Below are positions 8,662 through 17,944 of a DNA stretch of 64,000 bases, piece after piece; positions within the stretch are counted from its first letter, which is position 1, and each line of letters opens with the position of its first letter. The notes below the pieces were generated by a model. That model did not search any database and was not told the DNA's origin. It worked only from the letters and a program-made list of their open reading frames with translations. The translations under genes were made by a program, and so were the position numbers. The stretch lies in the NCBI RefSeq assembly GCF_004016515.1, contig NZ_SACT01000003.1:186001-250000 (forward strand), given 5' to 3'. This stretch comes from Rubrivivax albus (GTDB lineage Bacteria > Pseudomonadota > Gammaproteobacteria > Burkholderiales > Burkholderiaceae_C).

Positions 8662-9296
8662 CAGGATCCGGAAGAAGGGGGAAGCCGGTGCCAGGCACCG
8701 GTGATCAGTTGCTTGAGCAGGCCGAGCTGGCCATGGAAGAAGTGCCCGACACCCGGCACGACGGTCACTGGCAGCACCTGCGGCCGCGCCCAGTCGAGCA
8801 CGGCGGCCAGCGGCACCACGTCGTCGGCCTCGCCGTGGATGACGAGCGTGTCCTGCGACACCGGCGGCGGGGCAAAGTTCACCACCGCCGGGCCGATGAG
8901 TGCCAGGCGTTCCGGCGTCATGTCGCCGGTCAGCCGGGCGGCGGCGTGCGCGGCCATCGCGGCGCCGAACGAAAAGCCACCGAGGGCCAAGGGCAGTGCA
9001 GGGTCGCGCTTCGCGGCCACCACGGCCAGCACGTCGTCGACCTCGCCGCGGCCCTCGTCCCAGGCCCCTTCGGACCCGGCCGTGCCGCGGAAGTTGAAGC
9101 GAACCGTGCGGTAGCCCAGCGCCAGAAAGGCGCGCGCCAGCGTCTGCACCACCTTGTTGTCCATGGTGCCGCCGTGCAGCGGGTGCGGGTGGCACAGCAC
9201 GGCCACGCCCACCGGCGCGTTGGCCGGGCTGTCGATGGCCGCCTGCAGCAGGCCGGCCGGACCGGGGATCTGCAGACGTTCGGTCTGGGCGTTCAC
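8661..9296 (-). CDS. Alpha/beta hydrolase (COG2945 type)
   Basis: A 211-residue hydrolase with the nucleophile elbow 'GGFSFGAAMA', the oxyanion region 'CHPHPLHGGTMDNKVVQTLA', an acidic residue in 'VIHGEADDVVP' and the catalytic His in 'GVGHFFHG'. The HPHP...GGTM..KV signature marks the COG2945 dienelactone-hydrolase-like group, whose substrates are mostly unknown. Translation starts at a GTG at 9296 that overlaps the stop of the ferredoxin gene by four bases (GTGA), and its own stop overlaps the dacA start, so it is embedded in a coupled operon. Confidence 0.9.
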   Translation of the reverse strand: MNAQTERLQIPGPAGLLQAAIDSPANAPVGVAVLCHPHPLHGGTMDNKVVQTLARAFLALGYRTVRFNFRGTAGSEGAWDEGRGEVDDVLAVVAAKRDPALPLALGGFSFGAAMAAHAAARLTGDMTPERLALIGPAVVNFAPPPVSQDTLVIHGEADDVVPLAAVLDWARPQVLPVTVVPGVGHFFHGQLGLLKQLITGAWHRLPPSSGS

Positions 9297-9619
9297 CGGC
9301 CCACGTCCGGCGGCAGCACCAGCCGCTCGACGACCTGGCCGTCCTTCAGGTGCGAGTCGATGATCTCGTCGAGGTCGCTGTTGTCCACGTAGGTGTACCA
9401 GGTGCCCTCGGGGTAGACCACCGCCACCGGCCCGCCGGCACAGCGGTCAAGGCAGCCGGCCTTGTTCACCCGCACCTGACCCGGACCCGCCAGGCCCAGC
9501 GCCTTCACCCGCCGCTTGCAGTGGTCGAAGGCTGCCGTCGCCCCATGCTGCTCGCAGGCGGCCTCACCGCCGTCGCGCTGGTTCAGGCAGAAGAAGATGT
9601 GGCGCTGGTAGTAGCTCAT
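9293..9619 (-). CDS. Thioredoxin-fold [2Fe-2S] ferredoxin
   Basis: A 108-residue protein of the thioredoxin-like [2Fe-2S] ferredoxin family. Four cysteines in the family spacing, C11, C22, C56 and C60 ('FFCLNQRDGGEAAC', 'AGCLDRCAGGP'), should hold the cluster, and 'VVYPEGTWY..V' is conserved after them. It overlaps both neighbours by four bases. Its place between a VanZ-like membrane protein and a hydrolase, in an operon headed by hemJ, is a conserved Burkholderiales arrangement; the redox partner is not known. Confidence 0.93.
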   Translation of the reverse strand: MSYYQRHIFFCLNQRDGGEAACEQHGATAAFDHCKRRVKALGLAGPGQVRVNKAGCLDRCAGGPVAVVYPEGTWYTYVDNSDLDEIIDSHLKDGQVVERLVLPPDVGR

Positions 9620-10745
9620 CGGCGAATTGTAGGAGCCGCCCCCAGCCGCGCCAGCAGCCAAAGACCGGCAGCGAACGGCCAGCCCCAGCCGATCCACTGC
9701 GACAGGCCATGGAAGCGGATGAAACGCCCCTGCTCCCAGCGCTGCAGGTTCTGCGCGAAATACGGGTCGGCCGGCAGCTGCGCCACCAGCAGCACGCCGG
9801 CGGTCACCGCCACCAGGCCCAGCCCCGCGACCAGCCGCCGCGGCACCGGCGCCAGCAGCAGGGCCAGCAGCAGGCCGGCGAGGCCGCCCGGCAGCGCGGC
9901 CGGCGTCACCCAGGCCAACCCGTGCTGCGGCCCGAAGTTCAGCGCCGTGGACAAGGCGAGCACGGCCACCGCCATCGCGCTGGCGCCGAGCGCGAGGCCG
10001 ACGCGGCGCCAGCCGGGCGGTACCACGGCATAGGCCAGCAGGCATGGCGCCAGCAGGCCCAGGGCCGTGATCGTGGCCTGCATCGGCAGCGTGGGCGCCA
10101 CGGCCGGCGTGGCCGCGGCGAGCAGCGCGGCATGCCAGTCGACGGCCCAGGGCACGCCGGCGAGCGCATCGGCCAGCAGCGGCAGCAGGCGCGGCCCGAC
10201 CTGGCCCAGCCCCAACGGAACCGCGGACGGGAACAGCAGCGCCAGCGGCCACAGCAGCAGCAGCAACAGGGCGCCGGCCGACCCGGCATCGAACCACTGC
10301 GCCATGCTGCCCACGCCGCGCGCTGCCCAGCGGCTGCGCGCCAGCGGCACCGCCAGCAGCGCACCGGTGGCGGCGCCCCCGCTGTTGAGCACCCAGTCCA
10401 GCAGCGACGGATGGCGCGACGGCAGGAACTGCTGCGCCAGTTCGAGCGCGAACGAGAGCCCAGCGCCCAACGCCGTCGACGCCAGCACCGCCGCCACCAG
10501 GCTGCGACCTGGTCGCCAGAGTGCCAGCACGACCAGCAGCCCCAGCGGCAGGTAGCCGAGGTAGTTGGACCAGAGGTCGAACGAGATGCGCGCGCGCGGC
10601 CACGGCAGCGCCAGCAGGTCCGCCAGGCTGCGGCCGGCCGGCCAGGCCCACCCGTCGAACGGGAACAGGCTGGCGTAGGCGATCAGCGCCGTCAGCACCG
10701 CGGCGGCCAGGGCGGCGGGCAGGCGCAGCGTGGCGCCCGCGGCCA

Positions 10746-10746
<1 letters not shown>
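9616..10746 (-). CDS. VanZ-family membrane protein
   Basis: Integral inner-membrane protein of 376 residues with about ten hydrophobic helices. The N-terminal ~130 residues match the VanZ-like domain: 'IAYASLFPFDGW', 'NYLGYLPLGLLV', 'SFALELAQQFLPSRHPSLLDWVLNSGGAATGAL'. The E..Q..LP.R..S..D...N..G pattern is the family hallmark. The C-terminal half adds further helices with no recognised motif. VanZ homologues lower teicoplanin binding in enterococci, but the role in proteobacteria is unknown. Start at 10746 overlaps the stop of hemJ by one base (TGATG). Confidence 0.9.
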
Positions 10747-12447
<1,701 letters not shown>

Positions 12448-12463
12448 CGCGCACCCGGGGCCG

Positions 12464-13549
12464 ATGCGCATCTTCCACGTCGCTGCCGACCGCTTCGTCG
12501 AGCTGCCGGCGATGCCGGAGGCGCTGCCTGCCCATGGCTTCGTCTGGATCGGCAGCGCCCGCCGCGAGTTCGAGGTCGGCCTCGGCGACGTGCAGGCGGC
12601 ACTGCAGCGCTGGACCGGTGGCCAGCTGCTGGACCTGCATGCATCGGACCTGCTGAACACGCAGTTGCCCAGCCACTTCGACTACACCAGCTGGTACGAC
12701 CTGCTGGTGTTCCGCCGCCTGGCCGCCGGTGCCGGCCAGCGGGCCTTCGATGTCGAACGCGGCACGCTGGCCGCCGCACGCCAGGCGCTTGCGGCCGTGG
12801 ACACCAGCCCGGTGGGTTTTGCCGTCTTCGACCGCGTGCTCGTCACCGTGCACCCCACCGACTGTGCCGTGCGCGACCATTTCGCGCAGCGGCTGGTGGC
12901 CATGGCGGGCAGCGAAGGCCGCGCCGGTACACGGCTGCCAGCCAGCCCGCCGGACCTGATGCTGCGCATGGTCAACCACATGGTCGACAGCTACCTCGAC
13001 CTGCGGCGCCTGCTCACGCGCGCGCTGGGCACGCTGCAGCAGGAGCTGCTGGACCCCAAGAGCCGCTTCCGCGACTGGAACGTGCTGCTGGAGTCGCGCA
13101 ACGCGCTGGCGCTGCTGGAGGACACCTGCGAGGACCAGCGCAGCGCGATGCAGGAGTGGATCGACGCGCTGGACGAATGGCCCGACGAGGCCGACCCGCA
13201 GCTGCAGCGCGAGCGCGAGATCCTGCGCGTGCGCTCGCGCGACGTGCTCGAGCACGTGGCCCGCGTGCTGTCGCACGTGCGCCGGCTGGGTGAATCGGCC
13301 GAGACGGCGGTGCAGATGCACTTCTCGGCGCTCGGCCACCGCACCAACGACATCATGCGCACGCTGACCGTGCTCACCGCCATCTTCCTGCCGCTGAACC
13401 TGATCACCGGCTTCTTCGGCATGAACTTCGACGACCTGCCGCTGATCCACTCGGCCGACGGTCTATGGTTCGCGCTGGTCGTGATGATCGCGGTCGGGGT
13501 CGGGCTGGTTGCGCTGTTCTGGCGCAAGCGCTATCTCGGGTCGGACTGA
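12464..13549 (+). CDS. corA: CorA-family magnesium/divalent metal transporter
   Basis: The 361-residue protein has a large cytoplasmic alpha/beta domain, a long stalk helix ('LESRNALALLEDTCEDQRSAM'...) and two C-terminal membrane helices. The CorA pore signature G-M-N is at residues 319-321 ('TGFFGMNFDD'), followed by the periplasmic loop 'LPLIHSADG' and the second helix ending in 'WRKRYLG'. CorA pentamers conduct Mg2+ into the cell; some relatives (ZntB) export Zn2+, but the sequence after GMN looks CorA-like. It begins 16 bases after hemB, so both may be co-transcribed. The last 87 bases overlap the convergent kefC-like gene. Confidence 0.9.
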   Translation: MRIFHVAADRFVELPAMPEALPAHGFVWIGSARREFEVGLGDVQAALQRWTGGQLLDLHASDLLNTQLPSHFDYTSWYDLLVFRRLAAGAGQRAFDVERGTLAAARQALAAVDTSPVGFAVFDRVLVTVHPTDCAVRDHFAQRLVAMAGSEGRAGTRLPASPPDLMLRMVNHMVDSYLDLRRLLTRALGTLQQELLDPKSRFRDWNVLLESRNALALLEDTCEDQRSAMQEWIDALDEWPDEADPQLQREREILRVRSRDVLEHVARVLSHVRRLGESAETAVQMHFSALGHRTNDIMRTLTVLTAIFLPLNLITGFFGMNFDDLPLIHSADGLWFALVVMIAVGVGLVALFWRKRYLGSD

Positions 13550-15373
13550 CCAGGCCGCCCGCGCGTCTCGAACGCGGCCCGCGTCATCCACACGTTCCTG
13601 CGCCCACATGTCCTCCAGCTGACGCCGGCCCTCCTTGGCGATGGCGATCAGCCGCGCCTCGTCGCCGAAGTGCGGCGCCATGCGGCGCATCAGTTCGACG
13701 TTGTGGTCGCGGAAGCGCATCGCCGACTGGCGTGCCGCGTGGCGCTCCCAGCCCATCAACTCGAGCACGCTGCGCGCGCTGGCCAGCGCCGACTCGAAGG
13801 TCTCGCGCTCCACCAGCGTCACGCCCAGCGCGTCCAGCCGTCGCCAGTGCGCCACGTTGCGCGCGCGGGCCACCACCTGCAGCTGCGGGAAGTGCTCGCG
13901 CACCAGGGTGGCCACGGCCACGCTCTGCTCGACATCGTCGATCGCGAGCACGAACACCCGCGCCTCGGCGGCGCCGGCCATGCGCAGCAGGTCCAGCCGC
14001 GCGGCGTCGCCATAGAACGCCAGCCAGCCGAAGCGGCGCACCGTCTCCACCTGCTCCGGGTCGTGGTCCAGCACGGTGGCCGCCAGCCCGTTGGCCGCCA
14101 GCAGCCGGCCGACGATCTGCCCGTAGCGGCCGAAACCGGCGATGATCACCGGCGCCTGCTGCGGCGTCTCCACGGTGGGCGGCAGGTCGGTACGGCGCGT
14201 GGCCACGCGAGGCGCCCACCAGCGGTCGGCGGCGGCCAGCAGCAGCGGCGTGGCCAGCATCGACAGCGCGATCGCCGCCACCACCAGCGCCGCCGGCGTG
14301 GCGCCGATCACGCCACCCTGCGTCGCCGCCTGCAGCACCACGAAGCCGAACTCGCCGCCCTGGGCCAGCAACAGCGTGAACACCGGGCGCTCGCCCGGCG
14401 GCACCGGCATCCAGCGCGCCATCGCCAGCACCACCACCGCCTTCAACGCCACGAAGCCGGCCACCAGCGCGGCCACCAGGCCCGGCCGGTCGAGCACCAC
14501 GCCGAAGTCGATGCCCATGCCCACGGCGATGAAGAACAGGCCCAGCAGCAGGCCCTTGAAGGGTTCGAGGTCGGTCTCCAGCGCACGCCGGTACTCGCTT
14601 TCGGCCAGCAGCACGCCGGCCAGGAAGGCTCCCAGCGCCATCGACAGCCCGGCCGCCTGCATGCCCCAGGCGGTGCCCACCACCAGCAGCAGCGACGCCG
14701 CGGTGAAGATCTCCGGCGTGCGGCTGCGCGCGATCCAGCGCAGCGCCGGGCGCAGCAGCAGACGGCCGCCGAGCACGATGGCCAGCACCACCGCCAGCGC
14801 GCGCACGCCGTCGCCCCAGCCGGCACCGCCGTCTGCCGATGTGCCGGCCGCTGCACCCACGGCCAGCAGCGGCAGCAGGGCCAGCACCGGGATCGACGCC
14901 ACGTCCTGGAACAGCGACACCGACAGCACGCTGCGCCCGGCCATCGACCCCGCCAGGTTGCGTTCGGCCAGCACGCCCAGGCCGATGGCGGTGGAGCTCA
15001 TCGCCAGCGCGAAGGCGCCCACCGCCGCCAGCCGCCAGTCCAGCCCGAACGCCAGGCCCACGGCAGCCATCACGGCGGTCGAGCCGATCAGCTGCACGCT
15101 GCCCCAGCCGAAGATCGGCCCGCGCAGCGCCCACAGCCGTTTCGGCTCCAGCTCCAGCCCGACCAGGAACAGCATCAGCACGACGCCGAACTCGGCGAAC
15201 TGAAGGATGGCCTGCGGGTCGGTCACCAGGCCCAGGCCCCAGGGCCCGATGGCGATGCCGGCGGCCAGGTAGCCGATGATGGACCCCAGCCCCAGCGCCT
15301 TGGCCAGCGGCACCGCCAGCACCGCGGCGCCCAGGTAGATCAGGCTGGTCTGCAGCCAGGTGCTGGTGTCCAC
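13463..15373 (-). CDS. kefC: KefB/KefC-type potassium/proton antiporter with RCK domain
   Basis: Monovalent cation:proton antiporter-2 family, 636 residues. Residues ~1-380 hold 12-13 membrane helices ('IIGYLAAGIAIGPWGL', 'FGVVLMLFLVGLELEP', 'AMSSTAIGLGVL', 'GGEFGFVVLQAA'). Residues ~408-520 are an RCK/TrkA-N domain with the dinucleotide loop GFGRYG at 413-418, and a soluble tail follows. Start is a GTG at 15373, two bases after the stop of the KefF-like gene, implying coupling. The C-terminal ~30 residues (Arg/Asp/Gln-rich) lie in the region antisense to corA and look like read-through rather than a conserved domain. Confidence 0.92.
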   Translation of the reverse strand: MDTSTWLQTSLIYLGAAVLAVPLAKALGLGSIIGYLAAGIAIGPWGLGLVTDPQAILQFAEFGVVLMLFLVGLELEPKRLWALRGPIFGWGSVQLIGSTAVMAAVGLAFGLDWRLAAVGAFALAMSSTAIGLGVLAERNLAGSMAGRSVLSVSLFQDVASIPVLALLPLLAVGAAAGTSADGGAGWGDGVRALAVVLAIVLGGRLLLRPALRWIARSRTPEIFTAASLLLVVGTAWGMQAAGLSMALGAFLAGVLLAESEYRRALETDLEPFKGLLLGLFFIAVGMGIDFGVVLDRPGLVAALVAGFVALKAVVVLAMARWMPVPPGERPVFTLLLAQGGEFGFVVLQAATQGGVIGATPAALVVAAIALSMLATPLLLAAADRWWAPRVATRRTDLPPTVETPQQAPVIIAGFGRYGQIVGRLLAANGLAATVLDHDPEQVETVRRFGWLAFYGDAARLDLLRMAGAAEARVFVLAIDDVEQSVAVATLVREHFPQLQVVARARNVAHWRRLDALGVTLVERETFESALASARSVLELMGWERHAARQSAMRFRDHNVELMRRMAPHFGDEARLIAIAKEGRRQLEDMWAQERVDDAGRVRDARAAWSVRPEIALAPEQRNQPDPDRDHHDQREP

Positions 15374-15375
15374 GG

Positions 15376-15948
15376 TCAGTCGCCCCGCGGGTCGCCGGAC
15401 AGACGGTCCAGCCCGACAGCAAACCGGTCCTCGAAGGCCTGCAGCGCCGCCTCGTCGGCCCGGTGCGCGCCGTGCAGCACCAGCGGGTCGCACCAACGCA
15501 GGCCGGTCAGGGCGGCGGAGCGCTCGTACGGCGGCAGGAAGTCGGCAAACGGCCGGCCATGGATGCCGGTGGCGCCGTAGTTGTCGGCCGTGCCGCCGGT
15601 GGACACCACCAGCCACAGGGCCTTGCCGCGGAGTGCTTCGCCGCCCGGGCCGTAGGCCCAGCCGTAGGCAAACACCTCGTCCAGCCACAGCTTGAGCAGC
15701 GGCGGCATCCCGTACCACTGCACCGGGTGCAGCCAGACGATCAGCTCGGCATCGGCCAGCGCAGCCTGTTCGGCCGCACGGTCGATCCAGTAGTCGGGGT
15801 AGAGCGCGTACAGGTCGCGCACGTCGACGTGCGCACCGGCCCGCGCCGCCCGCCGCATCAGGCGGGCGGTGACGCGCGACTGCGCCATCTGCGGGTGGGC
15901 GGCAATGACGACGGTGCTTGCGACGGTGCGCGCGGCGGTGCGGGCCAT
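15376..15948 (-). CDS. kefF: KefF/MdaB-like NAD(P)H:quinone oxidoreductase (flavodoxin-like)
   Basis: A 190-residue flavodoxin-like-fold oxidoreductase: 'VIAAHPQMAQSRVTARLM' is the FMN phosphate site, 'DVRDLYALYPDYWID' and 'LHPVQWYGMPPLLKLWLDEVFAYGWAYG' are the family fingerprint, and 'VVSTGGTADNYG' follows. In enterobacteria KefF is the cytoplasmic activator of KefC, protecting against electrophiles. Here it directly precedes the kefC-like gene (two-base gap), so the same partnership is very likely. An N-terminal 'ARTAARTVAST' extension precedes the conserved first strand. Confidence 0.9.
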   Translation of the reverse strand: MARTAARTVASTVVIAAHPQMAQSRVTARLMRRAARAGAHVDVRDLYALYPDYWIDRAAEQAALADAELIVWLHPVQWYGMPPLLKLWLDEVFAYGWAYGPGGEALRGKALWLVVSTGGTADNYGATGIHGRPFADFLPPYERSAALTGLRWCDPLVLHGAHRADEAALQAFEDRFAVGLDRLSGDPRGD

Positions 15949-16031
15949 GGTGGTGCCGCTACCATAACCGCAGCGCCGTCGGCCTGTACGGGTCGTACGG
16001 GCCGTCCCCGAGATCCCACACCGGAGGAGCC

Positions 16032-16646
16032 ATGCCCGTCATCGTGATCGCCAACCCCAAGGGCGGCGTCGGCAAGAGCACACTGGCCACCAACGTCGCC
16101 GGCAGCCTGGCCCACCGGGGCCACGCGGTGATGCTCGGCGACGTCGACCGCCAGCAGTCGGCGCGCCAGTGGCTGGCGCTGCGCCCGGCCACGCTGCCGG
16201 CCATCCAGGGCTGGGACGTGGCCCACGACGCGGTCGTGCGCCCGCCCAAGGGCACGACCCACGTGGTGCTGGACACCCCCGCCGGCCTGCACGGCAAGCG
16301 GCTGGAGGCGGTGCTGAAGATCGCCGACCGTGTGCTGATCCCGCTGCAGCCCAGCCTGTTCGACATCCAGGCCACGCATGCCTTCGTGCAGCAGCTGCAG
16401 ACGCATCGGCGCGCCCCGGAGATCACGATGGGCCTGGTAGCCATGCGCGTGCGCGACCACACGCGCGCCTTCGAGCAGCTGCAGCACTACCTGACCACGG
16501 TGCCGCTGCCGGTGGTGGCGGCGCTGCGCGACACGCAGAACTACGTGCAGCTGGCCGCCCGCGGCCTGACGCTGTGGGACGTGGCCCCCAGCCGCGTCGA
16601 GCGCGACCTGACCCAGTGGCAGCCGCTGCAGGCCTGGCTGAACTGA
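16032..16646 (+). CDS. ParA-like (MinD/Soj type) partition ATPase
   Basis: A 204-residue deviant Walker ATPase. The N-terminus 'PVIVIANPKGGVGKST' has the signature lysine K10 and P-loop K15; 'LGDVDRQQSARQW' is Walker A', and 'HVVLDTPAGL' is Walker B. A GGAGG Shine-Dalgarno sequence precedes the ATG. No parB, minE or replication gene is nearby, so this is an orphan ParA of the kind that positions protein cargo (chemoreceptors, carboxysomes, storage granules). The PHB granule protein PhaM is encoded elsewhere in the window, but no link is evident. It diverges from kefF across 83 bases containing a tandem GTACGGG motif. Confidence 0.88.
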   Translation: MPVIVIANPKGGVGKSTLATNVAGSLAHRGHAVMLGDVDRQQSARQWLALRPATLPAIQGWDVAHDAVVRPPKGTTHVVLDTPAGLHGKRLEAVLKIADRVLIPLQPSLFDIQATHAFVQQLQTHRRAPEITMGLVAMRVRDHTRAFEQLQHYLTTVPLPVVAALRDTQNYVQLAARGLTLWDVAPSRVERDLTQWQPLQAWLN

Positions 16647-16672
16647 ACCCGCCCCCGGAGAACCCCGATCCC

Positions 16673-17146
16673 ATGACCCGTTACCCGCACCTGAGCGACC
16701 TGCAGGCCCTGGTCGGCCAGCCCATCGGCACCAGCGACTGGCTCACCGTCGACCAGGCGCGCATCGACGCGTTCGCCGACGCCACCGGCGACCACCAGTT
16801 CATCCACGTCGACCCGGTGGCCGCCGCCGCCAGCCCCTTCGGCGGCACCGTGGCGCACGGCTTCCTGACACTGTCGCTGCTACCCTGGTTCGGCGAGCAT
16901 GCCTTCGCTTTCGACGACGTGGTCATGGGCGTCAACTACGGACTGGACCGCGTGCGCTTCCCGTCCCCGGTGCGTGCCGGCAGCCGGCTGCGCGGCCACT
17001 TCGTGCTCCAGGCCTACCAGCCGCTTGAGGGCGGCGCGCAGCTGACGGTGGAGGTCACCATCGAGATCGAAGGCCAGGCCAAGCCGGCCTGCGTGGCCAT
17101 ATCGGTGACGCGGCGCTTCACGGCACCTGCCCCCCAAAAGGGGTAG
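16673..17146 (+). CDS. MaoC-like (R)-specific enoyl-CoA hydratase
   Basis: A 157-residue single hot-dog protein. The catalytic Asp and His of (R)-hydratases are D40 and H45 in 'FADATGDHQFIHVDP', followed by the conserved 'FGGTVAHGFLTLSL' and 'GLDRVRFPSPVRAGS'. It hydrates trans-2-enoyl-CoA, and in PHB-making bacteria such enzymes can feed (R)-3-hydroxyacyl-CoA to polymer synthesis. The NodN-like subgroup has the same motifs, so the in vivo substrate is open. It starts 26 bases after the ParA gene on the same strand. Confidence 0.92.
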   Translation: MTRYPHLSDLQALVGQPIGTSDWLTVDQARIDAFADATGDHQFIHVDPVAAAASPFGGTVAHGFLTLSLLPWFGEHAFAFDDVVMGVNYGLDRVRFPSPVRAGSRLRGHFVLQAYQPLEGGAQLTVEVTIEIEGQAKPACVAISVTRRFTAPAPQKG

Positions 17147-17168
17147 CCGGGCCGCCGCGAGCCCGGTC

Positions 17169-17174
17169 TAGCAT
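17169..17174 (+). promoter_or_regulatory. -10-like TAGCAT before the response regulator
   Basis: TAGCAT within 'CTAGCATC', 29 bases before the ATG at 17204 and followed by a GGGGGAGG Shine-Dalgarno region. The same 7-mer CTAGCAT occurs before the GGDEF gene at 53449. No clear -35 box. Confidence 0.3.
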
Positions 17175-17203
17175 CGGCGGTTCACCACCGGGGGAGGCTG
17201 CGC

Positions 17204-17944
17204 ATGAAGGTACTGCTCGTCGACGACCACCCGCTGATCCTGGCGGCGCTGCAGCAGGTCATCCAGGGGTTCGGTGACGACGTCACCGTCATCGGCGTCG
17301 AGACGGCCGAGGCCGCCCGCCAGACGCTGCGCGACGACGACGGCGTGGACCTGGTGCTGCTGGACCTGGCCCTGGGCGAGGTCGACGGTTTCGAGGTGCT
17401 GGCCGAACTGCGCGCCACCTGGCCGGCGGTGCCGGTGGTCGTGGTCTCGGCCTCGGAGCGCGCCAGCGACGTGATCCGCGCACTGGACCTCGGCGCCATG
17501 GGCTTCGTACCGAAGACGAGCTCCAACGACAACCTCATCAAGGCGCTGCACGCGGTGATGAACGGCGGCCTGTTCGTGCCGCCGCACATGCTGGGCCTGA
17601 CCACGGCACAAGCACAGGCCCAGCCGCACGAGCCAGACACCGTGCCGCAGGTCATGCGCATGCTGGCCGAGCATGCCAAGCCCGAGCCGCACCAGGCGAA
17701 GTCGGTCTCACTGGACTCCATCGGCCTCACGCCGCGCCAGACCGAGGTGCTGGCGCTGCTGCTGCAGGGCCTGCCGAACAAGCTCATCGCCCGCCAGCTC
17801 AACGTCTCGGTGGAGACCGTCAAGGACCACGTGGCCGCTGTGCTGCGCGCGCTGAACGTGAGCACGCGCACGCAGGCGGTGTTGGCCGTCAGCCAGATGA
17901 CGCAGGGCGCGGGCATTCCCGGCGTGCGCCCCGGCGGCCGGTGA
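17204..17944 (+). CDS. NarL/FixJ-family response regulator
   Basis: A 246-residue transcription factor. The N-terminal receiver has acidic D7/D8, phosphoacceptor D54 ('LVLLDLAL') and K104 ('FVPKTSS'). A ~60-residue linker leads to a LuxR-type helix-turn-helix ('LTPRQTEVLALLLQGLPNKLIARQLNVSVETVKDHVAAVLRAL', residues ~175-215). Its stop overlaps the GTG start of the hybrid histidine kinase by four bases, so the two form a coupled two-component pair; targets are unknown. Confidence 0.95.
   Translation: MKVLLVDDHPLILAALQQVIQGFGDDVTVIGVETAEAARQTLRDDDGVDLVLLDLALGEVDGFEVLAELRATWPAVPVVVVSASERASDVIRALDLGAMGFVPKTSSNDNLIKALHAVMNGGLFVPPHMLGLTTAQAQAQPHEPDTVPQVMRMLAEHAKPEPHQAKSVSLDSIGLTPRQTEVLALLLQGLPNKLIARQLNVSVETVKDHVAAVLRALNVSTRTQAVLAVSQMTQGAGIPGVRPGGR

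Noticed and set aside
13670..15580. Plus-strand frame of 636 residues
   Set aside because: Antisense to the kefC-like gene; low-complexity shadow.
15986..16001. Tandem GTACGGG direct repeat upstream of the ParA gene
   Set aside because: Only two short copies in GC-rich DNA; could be chance, and no dyad or promoter element supports it.
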